From: Pseudoflavonifractor sp047637855 | GTDB taxonomy: Bacteria; Bacillota; Clostridia; Oscillospirales; Oscillospiraceae | Length of the DNA: 18,678 bases | Reading direction: 5' to 3' | Assembly: GCA_047637855.1 (NCBI GenBank) | Contig: JBLJBF010000134.1 | Span: forward strand, 1 to 18,678 | Part shown: positions 7,320-14,253 of the stretch, in pieces | Layout: the number at the start of each line of letters is the position of its first letter | How positions within the stretch are numbered: the stretch's first letter is position 1 | Program-made: the position numbers and the translations under genes | The notes under the pieces: model-generated | What the model saw: the letters and a program-made list of their open reading frames with translations, nothing else | Databases searched by the model: none | Told to the model about the DNA's origin: nothing

Positions 7320-7892
7320 CTAGCCCCCCGTCAAATGCTCAAATAAAATGTTCGCGCCGATGAGGACGAGCACCACCCCGCCCACGATCTCGGCCCGCTT
7401 CTGAAACAGGCAGCCCAGCCGCTTGCCCAGCAGGCCGCCCACTACCGAGAGGACGAGGGCCACCACGCCGATGATGCCGGCCGCCAGGAGAATGTTTACG
7501 TCCATAATCGCCATCGCCATGGACACGCCCACAGCCAGCGCGTCGATGCTGGTGGCCACCGCCAGCACCACCAGGCGTCTGGCCGTCAGGTCGGTCGGGC
7601 CGCTGCTGTCGGGCACGCTGCAATCCTTGTGGGCCGCCTCCCATATCATGCGCCCGCCGATGAGGGCCAGAAGAAAAAAGGCCACCCAGTGGTCCACCGC
7701 CTCGATATACACGCTCAGTCCGCTGCCCAGGAGCCAGCCAACCAGCGGCATGGCAAACTGGAAAAATCCGAAATAGAGACCCATCCTGACCGCGTGCTTC
7801 CAGCAGAACCCTCTCACCGAAATGCCGCTGGAGACCGACACGGCGAAAGCGTCCAGCGCCAGGCTCAGCGCGATCAGAAAAACCTCAACCAC
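7320..7892 (-). CDS. mntP: MntP-type manganese efflux pump
   Basis: 190-residue membrane protein with six predicted hydrophobic segments and the internal duplication of MntP: LALDAFAVSVSSG (about 10-22) and ATSIDALAVGVSMA in the second half, each carrying the conserved Asp in a membrane helix. MntP exports Mn(II). The start is GTG at 7892, because an in-frame stop lies just upstream and no ATG is available; the ribosome binding site is weak. It is the first gene of the operon with yqeC, yqeB, the xdhC-like gene and the thioredoxin-like gene. The 121-bp gap to tadA shows no recognisable yybP-ykoY (Mn) riboswitch. Why a manganese exporter leads a molybdenum/selenium operon is unclear. Confidence 0.9.
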   Translation of the reverse strand: MVEVFLIALSLALDAFAVSVSSGISVRGFCWKHAVRMGLYFGFFQFAMPLVGWLLGSGLSVYIEAVDHWVAFFLLALIGGRMIWEAAHKDCSVPDSSGPTDLTARRLVVLAVATSIDALAVGVSMAMAIMDVNILLAAGIIGVVALVLSVVGGLLGKRLGCLFQKRAEIVGGVVLVLIGANILFEHLTGG

Positions 7893-7957
7893 AACACCAC
7901 ATCCAAAGCTTTAGATTTTTACCAGCATACCATATCTTCTTATTTTTTTCCACCGTC

Positions 7958-7986
7958 TTGCGTCGGATTTAAAAAAAAGATACAAT
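7958..7986 (+). promoter_or_regulatory. Sigma-A-type promoter for tadA
   Basis: TTGCGT (7958-7963), a 17-base AT-rich spacer, and TACAAT (7981-7986), about 27 bases upstream of the tadA start. Good match to the housekeeping consensus. Confidence 0.75.
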
Positions 7987-8013
7987 GATTTAGACTGTTT
8001 GGGAGGGATGCAC

Positions 8014-8463
8014 ATGACCCACGAGGACTATATGCGCGAGGCGCTGGCTCTGGCGCGGGAAGCGATGGACGCGGGAGAGGTGCCCGTGGGCTGCGTGGTG
8101 GTCTGGGACGGGGAGATCGTGGGCCGGGGCCGCAACCGCCGGGAGGAGGACCACGACGCCCTCGCCCACGCGGAGCTGGCCGCCATCCGGATGGCCTGCG
8201 AGAGGCTGGGCGGCTGGCGGCTCCACAAAGCGCGGCTCTACGTCACGTTAGAGCCCTGCCCCATGTGCGCGGGGGGCATTATCAACGCCCGCGTGGCCGA
8301 GGTGTACTACGGTGCGGGGGACGAAAAGGCGGGGGCCTGCGGTTCGGTCCTCAATCTCTTTGAGGAGCGGTTTAACCACAAGCCCAAGCTCTACTGCGGT
8401 ATTTTGGAGAAGGAGTGCGCCCAGCTCCTGCGGGAATTCTTTGCCCGGCTGCGCCGACGATAG
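8014..8463 (+). CDS. tadA: tRNA-specific adenosine deaminase TadA
   Basis: 149 residues. TadA deaminates the wobble adenosine (A34) of tRNA-Arg(ACG) to inosine. The zinc-dependent deaminase signature is complete: HAE (His52, Glu54) and PCPMCAGG (Cys82, Cys85), with VPVGCVVV upstream and a GSVLNLFEERFNHKP segment typical of TadA. I chose the ATG at 8014 because GGGAGGG at 8001-8007 sits 6 bases before it, whereas the ATG at 8008 directly abuts the ribosome binding site. Monocistronic, with its own promoter. Confidence 0.93.
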   Translation: MTHEDYMREALALAREAMDAGEVPVGCVVVWDGEIVGRGRNRREEDHDALAHAELAAIRMACERLGGWRLHKARLYVTLEPCPMCAGGIINARVAEVYYGAGDEKAGACGSVLNLFEERFNHKPKLYCGILEKECAQLLREFFARLRRR

Positions 8464-8552
8464 CGGCGCATTTCGAGGGTTTTTATTTTTGATTTAAGGC
8501 TTTTGTAACAACTGCTGCTTTGTTTCTTAACAATGGGCTGGTAACATAACAT

Positions 8553-8639
8553 CTGCAAGGGATATTTTCTTTTTCATTTCATCCTCCATCCTCAGGGCAG
8601 GCCCGGCAGGCAAAACTGCCGGGCCTGTCCACCTTTTTT
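8553..8639 (+). ncRNA. Candidate small RNA, copy 1 (pyrimidine-rich)
   Basis: A candidate transcript of about 85 nt starting a few bases after a TG-extended TAACAT box (8542-8547). The 5' half is unstructured and pyrimidine-rich, with TTTTCTTTTTCATTTCAT and then CCTCC and CCTC, which can pair with Shine-Dalgarno sequences. It ends in a 12-15 bp terminator (8598-8609 with 8616-8627) and T6 at 8634-8639. The upstream 90 bases align without gaps to copy 2 downstream. The transcription start, size and existence are inferred. Confidence 0.45.
8598..8639 (+). terminator. Terminator of small-RNA-like copy 1
   Basis: 12-bp perfect stem (8598-8609 with 8616-8627), extendable to 15 with a G-U pair, loop GCAAAA, followed by ACC and T6 at 8634-8639. 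Confidence 0.85.
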
Positions 8640-8682
8640 AGGTATAACCTGTCCCGGCCCGCCCCGCCGCGGGATGCGGCGC

Positions 8683-8713
8683 AGATTTACATAAATCTTA
8701 AAAGATTTAAATC
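8683..8713. promoter_or_regulatory. Overlapping palindromes, possible operator of copy 2
   Basis: Alternating GATTTA and TAAATC half-sites build three overlapping palindromes: 8683-8698 (AGATTTA, CA, TAAATCT), 8692-8709 (TAAATCTTAAAAGATTTA, perfect) and 8704-8713 (GATTTAAATC, perfect). They sit just upstream of the conserved TTGTAACAA of copy 2. Copy 1 keeps only one GATTTAA at 8491. A regulator binding site is plausible; none is named. Confidence 0.35.
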
Positions 8714-8765
8714 TCTTGTAACAATTTTCGCTTTTCCTGTTAACATCTCTCGGGTATGATAGACC

Positions 8766-8862
8766 TTGCAAGAGACAGTTTCTTTTCATTTCATTGTATC
8801 CTCTTTCCTTCGGCGGAGGCCGGGCGTCAGGAGCAGGCGCCCGGCCTTTGTCGTTGTTTTTT
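8766..8862 (+). ncRNA. Candidate small RNA, copy 2 (pyrimidine-rich)
   Basis: A second unit homologous to copy 1. A TATGAT box (8755-8760) precedes TTGCAAGAGACAG, then TTTCTTTTCATTTCAT and the C/T-rich CCTCTTTCCTTC, then a 9-bp terminator stem (8818-8826 with 8838-8846) with an 11-nt loop carrying AGGAG, and T-rich DNA to 8862. The loop and tail differ from copy 1 while the 5' half and promoter region are conserved, as expected for sibling small RNAs. No expression evidence. Confidence 0.45.
8818..8862 (+). terminator. Terminator of small-RNA-like copy 2
   Basis: Perfect 9-bp GC stem (8818-8826 with 8838-8846) followed by an interrupted T tract (TTTG, TCGTTG, TTTTTT) up to 8862. Confidence 0.7.
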
Positions 8863-8892
8863 GCCCGCTATGGCGAAAGAAGGAAACAGCAG

Positions 8893-8936
8893 CGCCCCCG
8901 CCCGCACCGAACGGTGTGGGCGGGGGCGTCTTTTTT
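8893..8936. terminator. GC-rich hairpin at the 3' end of the nucleoside transporter operon, probably bidirectional
   Basis: A 17-bp stem with one wobble pair (8893-8909 with 8912-8928). On the plus strand it is followed by TCTTTTTT; on the minus strand, just past the permease stop, it is followed by a weaker CTGCTGTTTCCTTCTTT. Confidence 0.75.
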
Positions 8937-8937
8937 G

Positions 8938-9924
8938 TTACCGCTCTTCTCTGAAGTAGGCAAGCCCCAGACTGGCGGGGGGCTGATTCTCGCGCTTTCT
9001 CTTCATGCTCACGGCCACCAGGACGATGACTGTGACCAGGTAGGGCAGGATCTTATACAGCTGCCCGGGGATAAAGGGCAGCTCCAGCCGCAGGTACAAA
9101 ATCATGAGCGCGCCGAAGAGGGCGCTGCCCCACAGGGCGCGCAGAGGACTCCACAGGCAGAAAATAACCAGCGCCACAGCCAGCCAGCCCTCGCCGGCCA
9201 GGCCCTCGTGGTTCCACACACAGCCGGCGATGGTCATCACGTACACCATGCCGCCGATGCCCGAGATGCCGCCGCCGATGGTGGTGGACAGGTACTTATA
9301 GCGGGTGACGTTAATGCCCGCCGCATCGGCGGTGGCGGGGCTCTCGCCCACAGACCGGAGGTAGAGACCCTTCCGGGTATGGCTGAGGAAGAAGGCGATG
9401 ACCACCGCCATCACCACGCCCAGATAGACAAAAATATTGTATCTGAACAGAAGCTGACCCACCACGGGCAGGTCTTGCAGGGCCTTGGGGAAGGGCGAGT
9501 CGGCAAAGACCAGCTTAAGGGCGTTGCTCACCGAGACGAATCCCCCCGCCTTGACCCGCATCAGCTCTCCGGTGAACTGGCCCACGCCGGTGCCGAAGAT
9601 GGCCAGGGCAAGGCCCGTGACGTTCTGGTTCACCCGGAGGGTGATGGTGAGGAAGCTGAAGAGGAGCGCGCCGAAGGCCCCCGCCGCGAAGGAGGCCAGA
9701 ATGGCGATGACCACGGCCAGGGGGCCGTTTGCCACACCGACGATGCGCTCGTAATAGAACACCGCGCCCAGGCCGAAGGCCCCGCCCATGTACATCATGC
9801 CCTCGACGCCCAGATTCAAATTGCCCGACTTCTCGGACAGCGTCTCGCCCACAGTGCCGAAGAGCAGCGGCGCGCCGGTGATAATGGCGGAAAAAATCAA
9901 ATTGAGCACATGCTTTAAGCTCAT
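8938..9924 (-). CDS. Nucleoside ABC transporter permease (NupQ/YufQ-like)
   Basis: 328-residue hydrophobic protein of the BPD_transp_2 family, with about eight to ten membrane segments. The N-terminus, with ETLSEKSGNLNLGVEGMMYMGG, is the conserved 'ExxGxxNLGxEGxM' cytoplasmic coupling motif of purine-nucleoside permeases. GESPATADAAGINVTRYKY is the typical second loop. It starts within the end of the preceding permease (ATGA overlap) with GGAGG 7 bases upstream, so the two permeases are coupled and probably form a heterodimeric channel. Last gene of the operon. Confidence 0.9.
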   Translation of the reverse strand: MSLKHVLNLIFSAIITGAPLLFGTVGETLSEKSGNLNLGVEGMMYMGGAFGLGAVFYYERIVGVANGPLAVVIAILASFAAGAFGALLFSFLTITLRVNQNVTGLALAIFGTGVGQFTGELMRVKAGGFVSVSNALKLVFADSPFPKALQDLPVVGQLLFRYNIFVYLGVVMAVVIAFFLSHTRKGLYLRSVGESPATADAAGINVTRYKYLSTTIGGGISGIGGMVYVMTIAGCVWNHEGLAGEGWLAVALVIFCLWSPLRALWGSALFGALMILYLRLELPFIPGQLYKILPYLVTVIVLVAVSMKRKRENQPPASLGLAYFREER

Positions 9925-11093
9925 ACCTGCGCCTCCTTTTGCTCACTGCCCCGGAAGATGAGCCGGTAGTTGATGAAGAACTCACAGCCCAGCATAATGA
10001 AGAGCACCAGGCCCGTCATGATATCGGAGATGGAGGCCGGGACCTGCATCTCGGTCTGAAGCGTGCCCGCGCCCTTCTTCAATATGGACAGCAGCCCGGT
10101 GACCGCCACCATGCCGAAGGGGTTGAGCTGGGAGAGCCAGGCCACCGTGATGGCGGTAAAGCCCACACCGCCGGCCACACCGTCGTACAGGGTGCCGTTT
10201 GCGCCGGACACCAGCATAAAGCCCACCAGCCCCGAGATGGCCCCGGAGAGAAACATGGTGCGCATGACGATGCCGCCCACGTTCATGCCCGCGTACCGGG
10301 CCGTGTTCTCGCTCTCGCCCACCACGGCGATCTCATAGCCCTGCTTGGTGTATTTCATGTAGAGGAACATGAGCACGGTCAACACCAGCACGATGATCCA
10401 GCCGCAGTAGACGCCGCCCACCTTGGGCAGCTGGGCGGCGGGCCCGAACTGGGCAATCTGCTGGCTGCCCCGGGGCAGCTTCTCCCACGGGCCGCCCTGG
10501 AGCCACTTGACCACGCCGATAATGATATAGTTCATCATCAGCGTGAACAGCGTCTCGTTGGTGCCCCAGCGGGCCTTGAAGAACGCGGGCACCAGCGCCC
10601 ACAGGCCGCCGCCCACGATGCCGGCCAGCGCCATAACCGGCAGCAGCGTCGGCCCGGGCAGCTTATCGGCCCAGAAGAGGGCAAAGAAGGTGGCCAAGGT
10701 GGCCCCCGCCGTGATCTGCCCCTCAGCGCCGATGTTCCAGAACCGCATCTTGAAACAGGGGGCGATGGCCAAAGCCGTGCCCAGGAGGGGGATGCCCATT
10801 TTGACCGTCTGGAGGATGGAGATGCGCGTACCCAGGGCTCCGCCCACCAAGGTGCCGTAAGCTGTAAAGATGTTGGCAAAAACTGCCCCGAGAGAGGGGA
10901 CGCCGTAGGTGGAGATGGAGATGATAAGTCCGCCCAGGAAGAGTGCGGCCAGGAGCGCCGCGCCGCGTATGGCCCAGGCGGCCTTGCCGGACATCGTGTC
11001 CCGCTTGGCAAGGCGCACAAAGGGGGTGTTCCGAATGGGACAGGCCAGTGCGGCGTTGGTCGAATTGTCGTTCACAGGTGTGGCTGCCATCAT
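9921..11093 (-). CDS. Nucleoside ABC transporter permease (NupP/YufP-like)
   Basis: 390 residues, longer than its partner because of an N-terminal cytoplasmic tail of about 40 residues before the first membrane segment. Conserved stretches include FWNIGAEGQITAGA (the EAA-like coupling region), MMNYIIIGVV, and AVVGESENTARYAGMNVGG. The ATG at 11093 overlaps the ATPase stop by ATGA; a second ATG directly follows at 11090 and has the better spacing to GGAGG, so either may be used. A longer upstream reading would lie inside the ATPase gene. Together with the ATPase and the BMP lipoprotein it makes a complete purine nucleoside importer of the nupNOPQ type. Confidence 0.88.
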   Translation of the reverse strand: MMAATPVNDNSTNAALACPIRNTPFVRLAKRDTMSGKAAWAIRGAALLAALFLGGLIISISTYGVPSLGAVFANIFTAYGTLVGGALGTRISILQTVKMGIPLLGTALAIAPCFKMRFWNIGAEGQITAGATLATFFALFWADKLPGPTLLPVMALAGIVGGGLWALVPAFFKARWGTNETLFTLMMNYIIIGVVKWLQGGPWEKLPRGSQQIAQFGPAAQLPKVGGVYCGWIIVLVLTVLMFLYMKYTKQGYEIAVVGESENTARYAGMNVGGIVMRTMFLSGAISGLVGFMLVSGANGTLYDGVAGGVGFTAITVAWLSQLNPFGMVAVTGLLSILKKGAGTLQTEMQVPASISDIMTGLVLFIMLGCEFFINYRLIFRGSEQKEAQV

Positions 11094-12658
11094 GCTTCCT
11101 CCTTTCCGCCCACGCGGGTCATCATCAGGCCCACGCCGTCCTTGGTGGCGCCGCGCCCGTCCACAATACCGGAGACCTGGCCGCCGCACAGGACCAAAAT
11201 CCGGTCGCACAGCTCCAGCAGCACGTCCAGGTCCTCGCCCACCATGATGACGGCGACCCCCTTCTCCTTCTGCTCGTTGAAGAGGCGGTAAATGGTGTAG
11301 GACGAGTTGATGTCCAGCCCCCGCACCGGGTAGGCCGACATGAGCACCGTGGGGCTGGAGGCAATCTCACGGCCCACCAGCACCTTCTGCACGTTGCCGC
11401 CCGACAGGCGGCGCACCGGCGTGCTCACGCCGGGGGTGACGATCTCCAGCTCGCGGATCAGCCGCTCGGCCAGCGCTTTGGGGGTCTTGCGGTCGGCCAG
11501 GGGGCCCTTGCTCTCCCGGTAGCTCTTGAGCATGATATTGTCGGTCATGTCCATACTGGCGACCAGGCCCATGCCCAGCCGATCCTCCGGGACAAAGGAC
11601 ATGGACACGCCGAATTCACTGATCTGCCGGGGGGTCTTGCCGATGAGCTCCTCCCCCTTCCAGTCCTCGGGCGCGCTCTCCCCGTCGGCCAGAGGCGGGT
11701 AATACAGAACGCTTCCGCTCTTCACCCGCTGGAGGCCTGCAATTGCCTCCAAAAGCTCCTTCTGGCCCGAGCCGGCCACGCCCGCGATACCCAGCACCTC
11801 GCCGCCCATAGCGGTAAAGCTCACGTTGTCCAGGGCCTTGACCCCCTCATGGTCCACCACGGTGAGCCCCTTCACCTCCAGCCGGAGGCTCTGGTTCTCC
11901 ACAGCGGGGCGGTCGATGTCCAGGCTGACGGCCCGGCCCACCATCATGTCGGTCAGGCTTTGAGGGTTGGAGAGGGCGGTATCTACCGTGCCGATATACT
12001 GGCCCTTGCGCAGAACCGAGACCTTGTCAGAGATCGCCATGACCTCGTGGAGCTTGTGGGTAATGATAATGATGGCCTTCCCATCCGCCTTCATATTGCG
12101 CATGACGGCGAAGAGTTTCTCCGTTTCCTGCGGAGTGAGCACGGCAGTGGGCTCGTCCAGAATGAGGATGCTGGCGCCGCGGTAGAGGACCTTCACAATC
12201 TCCACGGTCTGCTTTTCAGACACGGACATATCGTATATCTTTTTGTCCGGGTCAATGTTGAACCCGTACTTGGCGGAGATCTCTCCAATCTCTTTGGAGA
12301 TGCTCTTTCGGTCCAGCTTGCCCTTCTGGGGCAGGCCCAGGACGATATTCTCGGAGGCCGTGAGCACGTCCACCAGCTTGAAGTGCTGGTGGATCATGCC
12401 AATCCCTAGGTCGAAGGCGTCCTTGGGGGAGCAGATGGCGACCGGCGTGCCGTCCACAAAGATCTGGCCCTCATCGGGATAGTAGATGCCGGAGAGCATA
12501 TTCATCAGGGTCGTCTTGCCGCTGCCGTTCTCACCCAGCAGGGAAAGGATCTCGCCGCGGTATAATTTCATGTCGATCCGGTCATTGGCAAGGACCTTGC
12601 CAAAGCGCTTGGTGATATGTCTCAATTCAATTGCGCAGGCGGTTTCCACATGTTTCAC
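11090..12658 (-). CDS. Double-domain nucleoside ABC transporter ATPase (NupO/YufO-like)
   Basis: 522 residues with two ABC domains, as in sugar and nucleoside CUT2-type importers. Domain 1: Walker A GENGSGKTT (about 42-50), signature MSVSEKQ, Walker B LILDEPTAVLTPQE. Domain 2: degenerate Walker A GVAGSGQKE, signature RLSGGNVQK, Walker B-like VLMSAYPVRGLD. The degenerate second site is normal for this family. The frame opens with a GTG at 12658 that abuts AAAGG; a second GTG at 12649 has better spacing from the ribosome binding site and may be the real start. Separated from the upstream BMP gene by a perfect hairpin. Confidence 0.9.
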   Translation of the reverse strand: MKHVETACAIELRHITKRFGKVLANDRIDMKLYRGEILSLLGENGSGKTTLMNMLSGIYYPDEGQIFVDGTPVAICSPKDAFDLGIGMIHQHFKLVDVLTASENIVLGLPQKGKLDRKSISKEIGEISAKYGFNIDPDKKIYDMSVSEKQTVEIVKVLYRGASILILDEPTAVLTPQETEKLFAVMRNMKADGKAIIIITHKLHEVMAISDKVSVLRKGQYIGTVDTALSNPQSLTDMMVGRAVSLDIDRPAVENQSLRLEVKGLTVVDHEGVKALDNVSFTAMGGEVLGIAGVAGSGQKELLEAIAGLQRVKSGSVLYYPPLADGESAPEDWKGEELIGKTPRQISEFGVSMSFVPEDRLGMGLVASMDMTDNIMLKSYRESKGPLADRKTPKALAERLIRELEIVTPGVSTPVRRLSGGNVQKVLVGREIASSPTVLMSAYPVRGLDINSSYTIYRLFNEQKEKGVAVIMVGEDLDVLLELCDRILVLCGGQVSGIVDGRGATKDGVGLMMTRVGGKEEA

Positions 12659-12667
12659 CCTTTCTTG

Positions 12668-12705
12668 ATAGGAATGGGGGCGCTCTTCAGCGCCCCCATT
12701 CCTAT
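12668..12705 (-). promoter_or_regulatory. Perfect 17-bp stem-loop between BMP and ATPase genes
   Basis: 12668-12684 is the exact inverse of 12689-12705, with a 4-nt loop. No T tract follows on the minus strand, and it ends about 10 bases before the ATPase start. It is more likely an mRNA 3'-end stabiliser or partial attenuator that lets the binding protein be made in excess than a complete terminator. Confidence 0.65.
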
Positions 12706-12715
12706 ATGTGGAGCG

Positions 12716-13981
12716 TTAGCTCGCTGCTGAGATGCCGTCGATGATCCAGTAGAAGGAGGGGGCAGAGGTGCCGCCGCCCGCCACATCGGACTCTTTGTAA
12801 TAGTCGTTGGCCGGCATGGTCTTGGTGTCGGCCGCAGCCGCGCCATAGGCGGTGCCGGTGCCGGTCCACGGGCCCTGGAAGGGATGGACCTTGCCGGCGG
12901 CCAGGTCCTTCTCCACCTGGGCCAGCTTCTCGGCGGTGCCGGGGGCGGCGATCTTCTCGTTCAGGGGGGTCACAACGACCGACCCCTCGCCGTAGCCGGC
13001 GGTCCAGTCCTTGGCAAACTTCTCGCCGTTGACGACGGCCTTAATGGCGTACTGGAAGTAGGGAGACCAGTCAATGCGGGTGGAGAGGAGGGAGGCCGCG
13101 GGGGCCACGCCCGTCATGTCGTTGTTATAGCCCACATGGAAGGCGCCCTTGCTCTGGGCGGCGGTGGCGGGGGTGGAGTTATCGGAGTGCTGGGAGATGA
13201 GCTTGGCGCCCTCGTCGCACAGGGCGATGGCCGCGTTGCTCTCCTCAGTGGCGTCGGACCAGGAGTTGACGTACTTCACCTTCATGGTGACGCTGGGGCA
13301 AACGCTTTTGGCGCCCAGATAGAAGGAGGTAAAGCCCGAGATAACCTCTGCGAAGGGGAAGGCGCCCACATAGCCGATGAGAGCCTGGTCTGCCTTGATC
13401 TGGCCCTTGTCGATCATCTCCTGCAGCTTCATGCCGCCGGCCACACCGGCCAGGTAGCGGCCCTCGTAGATGTTGGCGAAGGCGTTATGTACGTTCTGCA
13501 GCTCGGAGAAGGAGGAGCCCAGGTTGGTGCAGGCGACAAACTCGATCTTGGGATAATCGGGAGCCACCTTAAGCATAAACTCCTCAAAGCCGAAGGAGTT
13601 GTTGATGATGAGATTGCAGCCCTTTTCGGCCAACTCGATGTTGGCGTCCTCGCAGGTGGCGTTCTCGCCGATGTTGTACTTGACGATCCACTCCACGTTG
13701 ATCCCCTCGGCCTTCAGGGCCTCGGTGGCCGCCTCTTTGCCGCGGATGAAGTTGTAGGTGTAGCCCTGGTCGTTCTCGTCGCCGATGCAGATGAGGCCGA
13801 CCTTAATGCTCTTGCCCGCGGGGGTGGGAGCGGTGGAGGCGGAGGGAGCGGGGGAGCCGGAGGGGGCCGTAGAACCGGAAGGTGCGGCCGAACCGGAGCC
13901 GGAGGGGGCGGCGGGGCCGCAGGCGGCCAGCGCCAGAACCATGGCGACGCTCAGGAGCACTGCAAGCAATCTTTTCTTCAT
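12716..13981 (-). CDS. BMP-family nucleoside-binding lipoprotein (NupN/YufN-like)
   Basis: 421 residues. A lipoprotein signal MKKRLLAVLLSVAMVLALAAC ends in the lipobox LAAC (Cys21). A low-complexity Ser/Ala/Pro/Gly linker with repeated APSGS units follows (about 22-55), then the BMP fold from KVGLICIGDENDQGYTYNF. Family segments include NLIINNSFGF, FVACTNLG, NIYEGRYLAGVAGG, GYVGAFPFAEVISGF and GYNNDMTG. BMP (Med/PnrA-like) proteins capture purine nucleosides for the ABC permeases. AGGAGG precedes the ATG. It heads the importer operon; a 272-base leader separates it from xpt. Confidence 0.93.
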   Translation of the reverse strand: MKKRLLAVLLSVAMVLALAACGPAAPSGSGSAAPSGSTAPSGSPAPSASTAPTPAGKSIKVGLICIGDENDQGYTYNFIRGKEAATEALKAEGINVEWIVKYNIGENATCEDANIELAEKGCNLIINNSFGFEEFMLKVAPDYPKIEFVACTNLGSSFSELQNVHNAFANIYEGRYLAGVAGGMKLQEMIDKGQIKADQALIGYVGAFPFAEVISGFTSFYLGAKSVCPSVTMKVKYVNSWSDATEESNAAIALCDEGAKLISQHSDNSTPATAAQSKGAFHVGYNNDMTGVAPAASLLSTRIDWSPYFQYAIKAVVNGEKFAKDWTAGYGEGSVVVTPLNEKIAAPGTAEKLAQVEKDLAAGKVHPFQGPWTGTGTAYGAAAADTKTMPANDYYKESDVAGGGTSAPSFYWIIDGISAAS

Positions 13982-14253
13982 TTCTGTTCCTCCTAAAATA
14001 AAAAGTTTATCAGGTATCTATCAACTCGGCTTTCACCGGGTATGACCAGAAATCGCCCTGCTCCAAAAGAAGAGGAGAGCGCCATTCTATTTACGAAATA
14101 CACAGATAACCCCGCAAACAGAGACAAACTCCCCCCACTTTTTACCGGTCTGCGCAAAAAATTCACGCTCCGGTCCACTCATCACGCAAGGCCGAGATCA
14201 GTCATTGGGGCTGACCGGTTGACTTCCGACTGTGGCAGCAGGTTGGTTCATTG

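Larger units (their letters stand above)
8464..8937. other. 474-base gene-free region with tandem small-RNA-like units
   Basis: No believable protein gene on either strand. It holds two homologous units (8491-8639 and 8704-8862), a run of alternating palindromes (8683-8713), and three GC-rich terminator hairpins. Only the terminators are certain from sequence; the RNA units are described separately. Confidence 0.7.

Noticed and set aside
7893..8007. Possible manganese (yybP-ykoY) riboswitch upstream of mntP
   Set aside because: The short gap also holds the tadA promoter and shows none of the conserved riboswitch parts.
8756..8959. Small open frame MIDLARDSFF... over the second small-RNA unit
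   Set aside because: The start lies in the promoter -10 region, there is no ribosome binding site, and it runs through two terminators.
8794..9918. Long plus-strand open frame over the NupQ-like permease
   Set aside because: His/Gln/Gly-rich translation with no family features; it is the antisense of a convincing permease gene.
10943..12409. 488-codon plus-strand open frame over the permease and ATPase genes
   Set aside because: Antisense shadow caused by high GC; the minus strand has complete ABC motifs.
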